This document shows positions 37,610-46,762 of a DNA stretch of 64,000 bases, piece by piece. A model generated the notes under the pieces. That model saw nothing but the letters and a program-made list of their open reading frames with translations. It did not search any database and had not been told where the DNA came from. Positions within the stretch are counted from its first letter, which is position 1. Each line of letters starts with the position of its first letter. The DNA is from Gammaproteobacteria bacterium Milos-ODIII6 (lineage in GTDB: Bacteria > Pseudomonadota > Gammaproteobacteria > Chromatiales > Chromatiaceae), in assembly GCA_029228645.1 (NCBI GenBank), contig JAPTHR010000001.1:109655-173654 (forward strand), read 5' to 3'. Made by a program: the position numbers and the translations under genes.

Positions 37610-38903
37610 GCTTTTCAAGATCTGGCTGGTCGTCCTGCTCGGTGCCGTCGTCGGTATCCTGGTGGCGCGTGACAGCGGCTACGTGCTGTTGTCCCTCGGT
37701 GTCTATTCGGTCGAGATGAGCCTGGCGCTGCTGGCACTGCTGGTAGCAATCCTGTTCGTCGGCGTGTATTTCCTGGTGCGCACCCTGGTGCGTACCCGTC
37801 GTCTGCCTGCGGACATCCGGGACTGGCGCCACCGGCGCGCCGCGCACAAGGCGCAGGAGGCGATGACCCGCGGACTGCTGGAGATGTCCGAGGGCAACTG
37901 GCAAAGCGCGGAAAAACGTCTGGCCCGCTTTGCGGACCGATCCGAGACCCCGCTGCTCAACTACCTGGCGGCGGCACGCGCGGCGCAACTGCAGGGCGCG
38001 CACGAACGGCGCGACGCCTACATCCGCCTGGCACATGAACACATGCCGTCGGCCAATGTCGCGGTCAGTCTCACCCAGGCCGAACTGCAAATGGCCGATC
38101 ACCAGCTGGAACAGGCCCTCACGACCCTGCGCCAGCTGCGCAGCGTCGCGCCGCGACACACCTATGTGCTGCGCCTGCTGCGCCGCCTGTATGAACAACT
38201 GGGCGACTGGGAGCATCTCAGTGAACTCATCCCGGAGCTGCGCCGCCGCAAGGTCGGCAGCGTGGAGGAGTTGCGCGAACTCGAGGTCAAGACCCATCGC
38301 GCGCTGCTCGACAACGCCTCGCTCAGCCGCGACGAGCGGGACCTGGGCAGAGCCTGGGCAGGGGTGCCCAGGCCACTGCGTGGTGACCCGCGCATGGTAG
38401 GCGACTATGCCGGTTATCTGCATGAGCGACAGCTCGACGAAGATGCCGAGAAACTCCTGCGCGACGCGCTCAAGCAGGGCTGGAATGCCGACCTGATCGA
38501 GCTCTACGGGCTGCTGAACTGCCCCAACCCCGGCCGCCACCTGGGACGCCTGGAGAAGTTCCTCAAGGACTATCCCGAAGACCCGACCCTGTTGCTCACC
38601 CTCGGGCGCATGAGCATGCGCGCGCAGCTGTGGGGCAAGGCGCGCGCCTACCTGGAGACCGCCATCACGCACAATGGACCCGTGGATGCCTACCGCGAGC
38701 TGGCGCGTCTGCTGGAACACATGGGCGAAGAGGACGCGGCACTGCAGCTGTATCGGCGCGCCCTCACCGACGGGAGCGACAAGAATGCCATTCCTCTGCC
38801 GGCGCAGATCGGCCAGCCGCCCGTCAGGCGCCCGGTGCTCGACGAGGACCTGGAGGTGCCGCCGCCACACGGCGCGGCCACGCCGGCAGGCAACAACCCC
38901 TAG
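37602..38903 (+). CDS. hemY: HemY-type TPR membrane protein
   Basis: A 433-residue inner-membrane protein of the gammaproteobacterial HemY family, unrelated to the protoporphyrinogen oxidase also called HemY. Two N-terminal membrane helices (about 5-25 and 38-60) precede TPR-type helical repeats, for example LARFADRSETPLLNYLAAARAA, ALTTLRQLRSVAP and RARAYLETAITH-like segments. The start was chosen at MSKLFKIW, overlapping hemX. E. coli HemY has been linked to coordination of haem synthesis enzymes, but the activity is unknown. ubiD follows after three bases. Confidence 0.92.
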   Translation: MSKLFKIWLVVLLGAVVGILVARDSGYVLLSLGVYSVEMSLALLALLVAILFVGVYFLVRTLVRTRRLPADIRDWRHRRAAHKAQEAMTRGLLEMSEGNWQSAEKRLARFADRSETPLLNYLAAARAAQLQGAHERRDAYIRLAHEHMPSANVAVSLTQAELQMADHQLEQALTTLRQLRSVAPRHTYVLRLLRRLYEQLGDWEHLSELIPELRRRKVGSVEELRELEVKTHRALLDNASLSRDERDLGRAWAGVPRPLRGDPRMVGDYAGYLHERQLDEDAEKLLRDALKQGWNADLIELYGLLNCPNPGRHLGRLEKFLKDYPEDPTLLLTLGRMSMRAQLWGKARAYLETAITHNGPVDAYRELARLLEHMGEEDAALQLYRRALTDGSDKNAIPLPAQIGQPPVRRPVLDEDLEVPPPHGAATPAGNNP

Positions 38904-38906
38904 CCC

Positions 38907-40370
38907 ATGCAGTACCGTGACCTGCGCGACTTCGTCGCGCAACTGGAACATCGCGGGCAACTCAAACGCATCGCGACCGAAGTCGACCCCAACCTGGAGA
39001 TGACCGAGATCTGCGACCGGGTGCTGCGCGCCAGTGGGCCGGCCGTGCTGTTCGAGAACCCCAGGGGATCGAACATACCGGTCCTGGCCAATCTTTTCGG
39101 CACACCCGAGCGCGTCGCCCTCGGCATGGGCGAGGAATCGGTCGAGGCGCTGCGCGAGGTAGGGCGGTTGCTCGCCATGCTCAAGGAGCCCGACCCACCC
39201 AAGGGCATGAAAGACGCCTGGAACAAGCTGCCGATCTTCAAGAAGGTGCTGGACATGGCGCCAAAGAAGATCCGCAACGCGGCCTGCCAGCAGAATACCC
39301 TCGAGGGGGATGCGGTCGATCTGGCTCGCATCCCGGTGCAGACCTGCTGGCCGGGAGACGCCGGGCCGTTGATCACCTGGGGCCTGGTGGTCACCCGCGG
39401 GCCGGACAAGCCGCGCCAGAACCTCGGTATCTACCGCATGCAGGTGATCGGCCGCAACCGCGTGATCATGCGCTGGCTGGCGCACCGTGGCGGGGCGCTC
39501 GACTTTCGCGAGTTCCAGCAGCAACACCCGGGCGAACCCTTCCCGGTCAGCGTGGCGCTGGGCGCGGACCCGGCCACCATCCTGGGTGCCGTGACCCCGG
39601 TACCGGACAGCCTGTCCGAGTACGCCTTCGCCGGCCTGCTGCGCGGCAGCCGCACCGAAGTGACAAAAAGCATCGGCAACGAACTGCAGGTGCCGGCGTC
39701 CGCGGAGTTCGTGCTCGAGGGCCATATCCACCCCGACGACATGGCCCCCGAAGGCCCCTTTGGCGATCACACCGGTTACTACAACGAAGTCGACAGCTTC
39801 CCGGTGTTTACCATCGACCGCATCACCCACCGCGACGAGCCGATCTACCACAGCACCTACACCGGGCGCCCGCCGGACGAGCCAGCCATCCTCGGGGTGG
39901 CGCTCAACGAGGTGTTCGTACCGCTGCTGCAGAAGCAGTTCCCCGAGATCACCGACTTCTATCTGCCGCCGGAGGGCTGCTCCTACCGCATGGCGGTGGT
40001 CAGCATGAAGAAGCAGTATCCGGGGCATGCCAAGCGGGTGATGTTCGGGGTCTGGTCCTTCCTGCGCCAGTTCATGTACACCAAGTTCGTTATCGTCACC
40101 GACGATGACGTCAACGTGCGCGACTGGAACGACGTCATCTGGGCCATGACCACCCGCATGGACCCGGCGCGCGACATCACGGTGGTCGAGAACACCCCGA
40201 TCGACTATCTCGATTTCGCCTCGCCGGTCTCCGGGCTCGGCGGCAAGATCGGCATGGACGCGACCAACAAGCTGCCGGGCGAAACCGAGCGCGAGTGGGG
40301 GCGACCGATTCGCATGACCGAGGCGGTAAAGGAAAGGGTGGATGCGATCTGGGCGGAGTTGGGGCTGTAG
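38907..40370 (+). CDS. ubiD: 4-hydroxy-3-polyprenylbenzoate decarboxylase
   Basis: Decarboxylates the ubiquinone precursor using prenylated FMN made by UbiX. The 487-residue protein matches UbiD length. Recognisable segments are [39 protein letters not shown] near residue 172, [20 protein letters not shown] near 272, which carries the active-site Glu, and [13 protein letters not shown]. It lies three bases after hemY and may be co-transcribed with the haem genes. No ubiX lies nearby; ubiH and ubiI are about 12 kb away. Confidence 0.95.
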   Translation: MQYRDLRDFVAQLEHRGQLKRIATEVDPNLEMTEICDRVLRASGPAVLFENPRGSNIPVLANLFGTPERVALGMGEESVEALREVGRLLAMLKEPDPPKGMKDAWNKLPIFKKVLDMAPKKIRNAACQQNTLEGDAVDLARIPVQTCWPGDAGPLITWGLVVTRGPDKPRQNLGIYRMQVIGRNRVIMRWLAHRGGALDFREFQQQHPGEPFPVSVALGADPATILGAVTPVPDSLSEYAFAGLLRGSRTEVTKSIGNELQVPASAEFVLEGHIHPDDMAPEGPFGDHTGYYNEVDSFPVFTIDRITHRDEPIYHSTYTGRPPDEPAILGVALNEVFVPLLQKQFPEITDFYLPPEGCSYRMAVVSMKKQYPGHAKRVMFGVWSFLRQFMYTKFVIVTDDDVNVRDWNDVIWAMTTRMDPARDITVVENTPIDYLDFASPVSGLGGKIGMDATNKLPGETEREWGRPIRMTEAVKERVDAIWAELGL

Positions 40371-40558
40371 CCCGAACATTTTGTCCTTGTTGGACGGTGC
40401 ATGCGACGGCTGTTTGAGCCGAACAGACCTTGGGTTCCAGGCGGACAGAAGCCTGCGCTTGGAAAGCATGCAGCCAGTGGGTAATACTCCGGGATCGCTG
40501 TCAGCTTGCTGACCCCGGGGATTGTCCAGTATCCCGATCAATCGATGGAGAAACCGCA

Positions 40559-41332
40559 ATGAACACGAAACTGTTCGGCCTCGTCTCACTGCTTGTGCTG
40601 GCTGTTCCTGGCTCGGTATTGGCGGGGAATGCCATGACGCCCTGGGGGGCGTTGAACGAATTCGGGCCGTGGGACAGCGAGGATCTGGTGCGTCAACAGC
40701 AGTCTCAGGCCCAGCCACAGTATCCAACGCGGCCCATTCGTAGCCCGCGTCAACGTCAAAAATTCAGCCAGCCAATCAACCAGGCAAGTGTCGATATCGA
40801 TGCCCGTCTGACAGAGGCGCCCGTGTTTATCCAGAAGACGAATGCGGTAATCCTTTACGACGTCCAGATAAGGGCGCTCACGCCTGAATACAAAGCGATG
40901 TCGGTGGTCGGCTACCTGGCCAAGGCTGAACCTTCGAGCAACGACCGGCAGCTCGATTTGACCTGTGAGATAGAGAGCATGCGGCGATGGGACCGGGACC
41001 GCACCCGTGGTTGGGGAGTGCGGATCGCAGCCACTTTTCATGATGACAGCACCGAACAAAAGTTGAACGAAGCGAACACGGTCCTGATTGCGCATGGCGT
41101 TTGCTTTCCATCGATCGAAAAGCGCGGCCAGCTGGCCGCCCAGGGCGTCTACGAGTATCACGCCGCGTTCGTTTCCGAACTCGAAGGCAGCGAACAAGCC
41201 GGCGTGATGATGGAGATAGGCACCGGGCTGCGCTTCAATACGGCCGGCAACGGCTACTTCGAGCGTTCGCGTGTCGAGATGGCCCTGACAGCGCTCAATG
41301 ACCGGGACAAGATCCGTATCGAATACAGGTAG
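40559..41332 (+). CDS. secreted hypothetical protein
   Basis: A 257-residue product with a clear signal peptide (MNTKLFGLVSLLVLAVPGSVLA, cleavage near residue 22). The mature protein starts with a Gln/Pro/Arg-rich low-complexity stretch (about 45-80) and continues into a mixed domain with two cysteines (LTCEIES, HGVCFPS), perhaps a disulphide pair. GGAG lies nine bases before the ATG; the frame is open further upstream but not protein-like. I do not recognise the family. It follows ubiD by 188 bases and no partner gene is obvious. Confidence 0.7.
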   Translation: MNTKLFGLVSLLVLAVPGSVLAGNAMTPWGALNEFGPWDSEDLVRQQQSQAQPQYPTRPIRSPRQRQKFSQPINQASVDIDARLTEAPVFIQKTNAVILYDVQIRALTPEYKAMSVVGYLAKAEPSSNDRQLDLTCEIESMRRWDRDRTRGWGVRIAATFHDDSTEQKLNEANTVLIAHGVCFPSIEKRGQLAAQGVYEYHAAFVSELEGSEQAGVMMEIGTGLRFNTAGNGYFERSRVEMALTALNDRDKIRIEYR

Positions 41333-41634
41333 GGCGGCCTGCGGGCACTCGCAGACACAGGTGCTTTGCTACCCGGGTGGCTCAGGATTTGCCCAAAGGC
41401 GTCCTCGATGCACGCGATGCCTGCCGACAGGCGCGCGCCCTTATCGATGTCAAATACCTGCTGAATAGGCGCTTCGGCGGTCCACTCTGCGCCGGTCACG
41501 CCGCCATCCCGCAGACGCAACAGAAGTTACCGCATTCCGGCTGATCCCTTCGAGCGCATGAAATAAGCACGCCCCTGGTCCGGTCCCATGTTCGCCCAAC
41601 AGAAACCGTTCGGATGACGGAAGGACTGGAACAC
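41333..41634. other. gap without a supported gene
   Basis: No gene, RNA or terminator that I can support. Open frames run through it on both strands, but none has a ribosome site or a recognisable product. Confidence 0.5.
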
Positions 41635-42132
41635 ATGAACAGACGCCACTTCATTTACACCCTGGGAGGGCTTGCGGTAACGCCCGTGGTTTTCCTGCGT
41701 GCATCAGCTATTCAAGGAGATTCGGACATGGGCGGCGCAGGCAGGATCGTACGCAGCGAAAAGGAGTGGCGGAGCCTGCTCAGCGATGCACAGTTCCGCG
41801 TGCTTCGGAAAGAGGGCACGGAGCGGCCGTGGACCAGCCCGCTGAACGATGAAAAACGACCGGGCACCTATGTCTGCGCCGGATGCGAGCAGCCCTTGTT
41901 CAGCGCGCAACAGAAATTCGACAGCGGTACGGGATGGCCAAGTTTCTTCGATGTCATCGAGGATGCGGTGGATACCAAAACGGACTTCAAACTGATCCTG
42001 CCGCGCACCGAGTACCACTGCTCCCGATGCGGCGGCCACCAGGGCCACGTGTTCAAGGATGGCCCGGCGCCGACCGGCCTTCGTTATTGCAACAACGGGG
42101 TCGCCTTGAAGTTCATACCCGCGCAGGCCTAG
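41635..42132 (+). CDS. msrB: exported methionine-(R)-sulfoxide reductase B, Tat-type signal
   Basis: Reduces the R epimer of methionine sulfoxide in proteins. The 165 residues start with a twin-arginine-like signal (MNRRHFIYTLGGLAVTPVVF), so this copy should act in the periplasm. The zinc cysteines CAGC and CSRCGG, the segment FDSGTGWPSFFD and the catalytic cysteine in TGLRYCNNG are all present. AAGGA lies nine bases before the ATG used here; an ATG seven codons upstream has no such site. A DUF1223 thioredoxin-fold protein follows at once, and both look exported. Confidence 0.92.
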   Translation: MNRRHFIYTLGGLAVTPVVFLRASAIQGDSDMGGAGRIVRSEKEWRSLLSDAQFRVLRKEGTERPWTSPLNDEKRPGTYVCAGCEQPLFSAQQKFDSGTGWPSFFDVIEDAVDTKTDFKLILPRTEYHCSRCGGHQGHVFKDGPAPTGLRYCNNGVALKFIPAQA

Positions 42133-42135
42133 ATT

Positions 42136-42930
42136 TTGTCCCTGCGATCGACCGCGACGCTCCGCGGCGCTCTTTGGGTGCTCCTGGTCGCCGCTTTCGG
42201 CATGCCTGCGGCGGCAACGCGCTACCAAAGCCCGGATGCACAGGTCTCGGTTTTGGAGCTGTATACCTCGCATGGTTGCAGCAGCTGCCCGCCCGCGGAT
42301 GCGTGGCTGAGCAAACTGGCGGACCGGCCCGGTCTGTGGCGCGATTTCATCCCGCTCGCCTGGCATGTGGACTACTGGGACGACCTGGGCTGGCCGGATC
42401 GTTTTGCCTCCAGGGCATTCAGTGAGCGACAGCGCCAATACGCCAGACAAGCGCATCTTTCCACGGTCTATACACCCGGATTCGTCCTGAGAGGCGAGGA
42501 ATGGCGAGGGTGGTTCCGACGGCGCCCCCCGGCGTTGGCCTCCGAAGCGCTTGTCGGGAAGCTCTCCCTGGAGCTGCGCGATGATCTGCATGCACGAATC
42601 CTGTTCACCCCGCGCGAACCCACGCAGCCCTCTCGATTGACCGTCCACCTGGCCATCCTGGGATTCGGGCTGGCGACGGATGTCGGCGGCGGCGAGAACC
42701 GTGGCCGGCGGCTCGAGGAGGATTTCGTAGTGCTCGGTTATCGCTCCGCCAGAAATTCCTCCGCGTTGGCCGAATGGGATCTGGCGTTGCCGCAAGTCAT
42801 ACCCGCTCGAACCACGCGTCGGGCGATAGCCGCCTGGGTCAGCGTCGATACCGACCCCACCCCCCGGCAGGCCATCGGCGGCTGGCTCCCCGCGGAAATC
42901 GGGATACCTGAATTCGGGCAATCCCGGTAG
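42136..42930 (+). CDS. exported DUF1223 thioredoxin-fold protein
   Basis: A 264-residue member of the DUF1223 family. The TTG start, three bases after the msrB stop, gives a good signal peptide (LSLRSTATLRGALWVLLVAA, cleavage after about residue 27); no ATG gives one. The mature protein begins with the redox-like motif VLELYTSHGCSSCPPAD (CxxC near residues 49-52), then DFIPLAWHVDYWDDLGW and TPGFVLRG, the family pattern. The role is unknown. Coupling with Tat-type msrB suggests a periplasmic redox function, possibly supplying electrons; that is inference. Confidence 0.85.
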   Translation: MSLRSTATLRGALWVLLVAAFGMPAAATRYQSPDAQVSVLELYTSHGCSSCPPADAWLSKLADRPGLWRDFIPLAWHVDYWDDLGWPDRFASRAFSERQRQYARQAHLSTVYTPGFVLRGEEWRGWFRRRPPALASEALVGKLSLELRDDLHARILFTPREPTQPSRLTVHLAILGFGLATDVGGGENRGRRLEEDFVVLGYRSARNSSALAEWDLALPQVIPARTTRRAIAAWVSVDTDPTPRQAIGGWLPAEIGIPEFGQSR

Positions 42931-43068
42931 GGATTGGCATAGCGGGCTTGGCGCAACGCACAGGGATCTCACGACCCGACAGCACGGGGACCCCTGCCTG
43001 CAATCCTCACTTGCACTCGCAGGTCGGCTTGGCTGTAATGCCCGAACATCATCCCGAGGAGTTTAGCG

Positions 43069-43692
43069 GTGTACAAGATCCTGTGTGTGAATGCCAAAGG
43101 GGGCTGTGGCAAGACGACCCTGGCTACCAATCTCGCGACCTGGTACGCGGACGAGGGCAGGCGCGTGGCGCTCGCCGATCACGATCCACAGAAGTCCAGT
43201 CTCGACTGGCTGAAGGCACGCGAGGACTACGAAGGGGTGCCGCTGATCGCCGGCATCGATGCACTCGCCGGAGAGCGCGCGGAGCGCAACACGGATGTAG
43301 AAATCAGCGATGCGCCGGCGCGCACCAGCGGGCCCGAACTGACAGCGCTGTTGCGGCGTGCCGACGTGCTGCTGGTCCCCGTGCTCCCCTCACCGATCGA
43401 TATGCGCGCTGCAGCACGTTTCCTGGAGGAACTGATCGGCAGCGGGCGTGTCTCACGGGGACAGACACGCATCGCGCTGGTGGAGAACCGGGTGCGCGAG
43501 AACACGCGCATTTTCCACGTACTCGAGGACTTTCTGGGTCACTACCAAGTGCCCCTGCTGACCCATCTGCGCGAGAGCCAGAACTACATCAAGGCGGCGG
43601 AAACCGGGTTGGGCCTGTTCGAACTGGCACCCTCCGCGGTCGCGAGGGACGTGCAACTATGGGACCCCATCATCGACTGGCTGCGTTCCTGA
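43069..43692 (+). CDS. orphan ParA/MinD-like ATPase
   Basis: A 207-residue deviant-Walker ATPase. The P-loop is NAKGGCGKTTLATNLA (residues 8-23), with both signature lysines, followed by ALADHDPQKSSLDWL in the switch region and VEISDAPAR. The start is GTG with GAGGAG seven bases upstream. No parB, no helix-turn-helix and no parS-like repeat lies next to it, so it is probably not a chromosome-partition gene; orphan ParAs of this size position protein cargos such as clusters, microcompartments or envelope machines. The end overlaps a small secreted protein gene by 34 bases. Confidence 0.88.
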   Translation: MYKILCVNAKGGCGKTTLATNLATWYADEGRRVALADHDPQKSSLDWLKAREDYEGVPLIAGIDALAGERAERNTDVEISDAPARTSGPELTALLRRADVLLVPVLPSPIDMRAAARFLEELIGSGRVSRGQTRIALVENRVRENTRIFHVLEDFLGHYQVPLLTHLRESQNYIKAAETGLGLFELAPSAVARDVQLWDPIIDWLRS

Positions 43693-44036
43693 TCCTCGCC
43701 TGGCTGTCCGGCGGCAGCGCCGTGGCGGGCCAGGCGCATGTCCTGAAGGGCGAGATCACACGCCAGGACGACGGGCGCTATCACATCCAGGCAAGCCTGC
43801 GGCATGACGACAGCGGCTGGGATCATTACGCCAATCGCTGGGAGGTGCTGGGACCGAGCGGCGAAGTCATCGCGACACGTATCCTGGCGCACCCACACGT
43901 GCACGAGCAGCCGTTCACACGTGGGCTGTCCGATATCCCGATTCCACCCACCTGGACCTGGGTGCGGGTACGCGCGCATGACCTGGTGCATGGCTACGCC
44001 GGGCGGGAAGTGACGCTCAGCGTTCCCCGGCAATAA
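43659..44036 (+). CDS. small secreted protein overlapping parA-like gene
   Basis: A 125-residue product with a signal peptide (MGPHHRLAAFLILAWLSGGSAVA) and a compact mature domain rich in His and Trp: HIQASLRHDDSGWDHYANRWEVLG, then RILAHPHVHEQPFTRGL. The His residues suggest metal binding, which is not shown. It begins inside the ParA gene, 34 bases before that gene ends, in another frame. The overlap implies coupling. I do not recognise a named family. Confidence 0.78.
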   Translation: MGPHHRLAAFLILAWLSGGSAVAGQAHVLKGEITRQDDGRYHIQASLRHDDSGWDHYANRWEVLGPSGEVIATRILAHPHVHEQPFTRGLSDIPIPPTWTWVRVRAHDLVHGYAGREVTLSVPRQ

Positions 44037-44051
44037 ACCGTTCAGGGGGGT

Positions 44052-44171
44052 GTGGGAGCGAGCTTGCTCGCAAAGCGCAAACCGCAGGCGCCAGGACCCA
44101 ATCATTCGCGGCCAAGGCCGCTCCTACAAGTCGGCATCAGCGCTGTGCGCAGGAGCGAGCTTGCTCGCGAA
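44052..44171. repeat. REP cluster (three copies)
   Basis: Three copies of the 23-base REP family: 44052-44074 (plus, GAG/CTC stem, slightly changed), 44105-44127 (minus, GGC/GCC stem) and 44149-44171 (plus, GAG/CTC stem). They lie downstream of the convergent small secreted protein and dgkA genes. Confidence 0.9.
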
Positions 44172-44202
44172 AGGCCATACGCAGGCACCAGGGCCGCTCC
44201 TG

Positions 44203-44226
44203 CGGCGGCGGCGGCGGCGGCGGCGG
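44203..44226. repeat. (CGG)8 triplet repeat
   Basis: Eight uninterrupted CGG units directly abut the dgkA stop codon, outside the coding sequence. Confidence 0.9.
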
Positions 44227-44601
44227 TCAAAGGTAGCGTGGCAGCAGGATCAGGCCCCAAACCAGCAACGCCATCGAGATACTCAACAGCACCGCGGCAG
44301 AGGCGACGTCCTTGGCCCGGCCGGACAATTTGTGGCGCTCCGGGCCGAAACGATCCACCGCCGCTTCGACCGCGGAATTCAACAGTTCCACGATCAGGAC
44401 CAGTACCCAGCTGCTGACCAGCAGGGCTTTTTCGACCCCGCCCTGACCGAGCCACAGCCCCAAGGGGACGACAAACAGGGTGACCGCGATCTCCTGGCGG
44501 AACGCGGACTCATGCCGGTAGCAGGCCCTCAATCCCTTGAGCGAGTAGCCCAGCGCCCGCCAGGCCCGAAGCAGGCCCCGGTTCTCAAAGTATTCCGACA
44601 T
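44227..44601 (-). CDS. dgkA: diacylglycerol kinase
   Basis: Small integral-membrane kinase that recycles diacylglycerol from membrane-derived oligosaccharide and LPS modification. The 124-residue product has an N-terminal amphipathic region, the catalytic and metal-binding segment ELLNSAVEAAVDR near residue 72, the conserved LSGRAKDVASAAV and three membrane helices. All key acidic residues are present. It follows gcvPB by 18 bases on the minus strand and is probably the last gene of that unit. Confidence 0.96.
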   Translation of the reverse strand: MSEYFENRGLLRAWRALGYSLKGLRACYRHESAFRQEIAVTLFVVPLGLWLGQGGVEKALLVSSWVLVLIVELLNSAVEAAVDRFGPERHKLSGRAKDVASAAVLLSISMALLVWGLILLPRYL

Positions 44602-44619
44602 CGACCTGCAATCCGGCGG

Positions 44620-46071
44620 TCAACTGCCAGTCCACTTCAGGTTCAATTCGCGCGCCGCGCGCACGTCGTCGAGGCGTCGCACCGGTAAGGTATGAGGCGC
44701 GGCACGGACGGTGTCCGGCTCCTTCTCGGCCTCGCCCTGAATCGCGACCATCGCCTCGATGAAGCCGTCGAGCGCCTCCTTGGCCTCGCTCTCGGTCGGC
44801 TCCACCAGAAAGCACTCGGGCACCAGCAAGGGGAAGTAGGTGGTTGGCGCGTGGTAGCCGTAGTCGAGCAGACGCTTGGCAAAGTCCATCGCCGTGACCT
44901 CGAGTTCCCTCGCCTGTTTCTTGAGGGTAAGGATGAACTCGTGCGTGGCGCGACGCTCCGGATAGGCCAGTTGAAAGCCCGCCTCGCGCAGACGCGCGGC
45001 CATGTAATTCGCGTTCAGGGTCGCGTACTCGGCGACCCGCACCATGCCCTCGCGGCCGAGCATGCGTGCATACACCCAGGCACGCAGCAGCACCCCGGCA
45101 TTACCGGCAAAGGTCATCAGCTTGCCGATGCTCTGCGGACGTTCCTTTTCGGTCAGCCAGTAGTAATCACCATAGCCGTCCTTTGCCACCATCGGCACCG
45201 GCAGGAAGGGTTTGAGACGTTCGGAAACACCGACCGGACCGGCGCCCGGACCGCCCCCGCCGTGCGGCGTGGAGAAGGTCTTGTGCAGGTTCATGTGGAT
45301 GACATCGAAACCCATGTCGCCAGGCCGGCACTTGCCGAGGATGGCGTTGAGATTGGCGCCGTCGTAGTACAGCAGCCCGCCGGCCGCATGCACGATCGCT
45401 GCGATCTCCGCGATATTGCGCTCGAACACCCCCACGGTGGAGGGATTGGTGAGCATGATGCCTGCCGTCTGTGGACCGACCGTGGCGCGCAAGGCATCCA
45501 GGTCGACGTCCCCGTTGGGGCGCGTGGGTATCTCCTTGACCTTGTAACCGCACATGACCGCGGTTGCAGGGTTGGTGCCGTGCGCCGCATCCGGCACCAC
45601 GATCTCGGTGCGCGCATGATCCCCTTTGGCCTCGTGATAGGCGCGGATCATGGCGACACCGGTGAACTCGCCCTGCGCCCCGGCGGCAGGCACCAGCGAC
45701 ACATCGTGCATCCCCGTGACTTCCTTGAGCATCTCCTGCAACTCGTACATGCAGGCGAGGAAGCCCTGGCTGTGCGATTCGGGCGCCAGTGGATGACGCG
45801 CCAGAAAACCGGGCAGCATCGCGAGGGCGTTGCAGGCCCGCGGGTTGTACTTCATGGTGCAGGAACCCAGTGGATAGAACTGGGTGTCGATCGAAAAGTT
45901 CTTTTGCGACAGGCGCGTGTAATGTCGCACCGTCTGCAGTTCAGAGACCTCCGGCAGAGCCGGTGGCTCCTGGCGCAGATACGCCTCCGGGATGCCACTC
46001 AATTGCGGCCGCGTTGCCGGCGCCTGGGCGCTCGCCCGACGACCGCTTCTCGATTGTTCGTGGATCAGCAT
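44620..46071 (-). CDS. gcvPB: glycine dehydrogenase (decarboxylating), subunit 2
   Basis: C-terminal half of the split P-protein, which decarboxylates glycine and passes the aminomethyl group to GcvH. The 483-residue product carries the pyridoxal-phosphate lysine in [17 protein letters not shown] near residue 253, together with [12 protein letters not shown] and [11 protein letters not shown]. The start is MLIHEQSR; the open frame extends upstream only by translating REP repeats. It is separated from its partner gcvPA by tpx and the REP array. dgkA follows. Confidence 0.96.
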   Translation of the reverse strand: MLIHEQSRSGRRASAQAPATRPQLSGIPEAYLRQEPPALPEVSELQTVRHYTRLSQKNFSIDTQFYPLGSCTMKYNPRACNALAMLPGFLARHPLAPESHSQGFLACMYELQEMLKEVTGMHDVSLVPAAGAQGEFTGVAMIRAYHEAKGDHARTEIVVPDAAHGTNPATAVMCGYKVKEIPTRPNGDVDLDALRATVGPQTAGIMLTNPSTVGVFERNIAEIAAIVHAAGGLLYYDGANLNAILGKCRPGDMGFDVIHMNLHKTFSTPHGGGGPGAGPVGVSERLKPFLPVPMVAKDGYGDYYWLTEKERPQSIGKLMTFAGNAGVLLRAWVYARMLGREGMVRVAEYATLNANYMAARLREAGFQLAYPERRATHEFILTLKKQARELEVTAMDFAKRLLDYGYHAPTTYFPLLVPECFLVEPTESEAKEALDGFIEAMVAIQGEAEKEPDTVRAAPHTLPVRRLDDVRAARELNLKWTGS

Positions 46072-46762
46072 CGCAAACGTCTCATGTTGCAAACGACAGA
46101 CATATACCGGTTGCAGGGGCGAATTCGCTCGCGAACCGTTTCCCTTCGCGGCCAAGGCCGCTCCTACGAACCAGGCTGTTTTGACCTTCGGATCGTAGGA
46201 GCGAGCTTGCTCGCGAACCATTTCCCTTCGCGGCCAAGGCCGCCCCTACAAAACCAGGCTATTTTGACCTTCGGACCGTAGCAGCGAGCTTGCTCGCGAA
46301 CCGCTTCCCTTCGCGGCCAAGGCCGCTCCTACGAACCAGGCTGTTTTGACCTTCGGATCGTAGCAGCGAGCTTGCTCGCGAACCGTTTCCCTTCGCGGCC
46401 AAGGCCGCTCCTACAAAACCAGGCTGTTTTGGCCTTCGTGTCGTAGCAGCGAGCTTGCTCGCGAACCGTTTCCCTTCGCGGCCAAGGCCGCTCCTACAAA
46501 CCAGGCTGTTTTGACCTTCGCGCCGTAGGAGCGAGCTTGCTCGCGAACCGCTTCCCTTCGCGGCCAAGGCCGCCCCTACGAACCAAGCTATTTTGACCTT
46601 CGTGCCGTAGCAGCGAGCTTGCTCGCGAACCGTTTCCCTTCGCGGCCAAGGCCGCTCCTACGAACCAGGCTATTTTGACCTTCGGATCGTAGGAGCGAGC
46701 TTGCTCGCGAACCGTTTCCCTTCGCGGCCAAGGCCGCTCCTACAGCCTGGCAGGTCAGAATC
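46072..46762. repeat. tandem REP array inside the gcv operon
   Basis: Eight TTCGCGG-type REPs beginning at 46145, 46227, 46310, 46392, 46475, 46557, 46639 and 46721, a period of 82-83 bases, alternate with seven REPs of opposite orientation (GAG/CTC stem). A decayed extra copy lies near 46118. The interspaces are nearly identical (CCAGGCTGTTTTGACCTTCG with small changes), so the array grew by tandem duplication. The whole gap between gcvPB and tpx is filled by it. On RNA, each unit forms strong hairpins, which may stop exonucleases or stabilise the upstream message. Confidence 0.95.

Noticed and set aside
37602..38903. HemY as protoporphyrinogen oxidase
   Set aside because: There is no FAD motif; membrane helices and TPR-like repeats mark the other HemY family.
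37515..40727. Long open frame antisense to hemY and ubiD
   Set aside because: High-GC shadow frame; hemY and ubiD on the plus strand are fully supported by family motifs.
46072..46567. Open frames across the REP array, including a 50-codon extension of gcvPB
   Set aside because: They translate the repeats, lack ribosome sites and do not match the GcvPB N-terminus.
46110..46745. CRISPR-like periodic array
   Set aside because: The interspaces are almost identical and the units carry two opposed REP hairpins with an 82-83 base period; there are no variable spacers and no cas genes.
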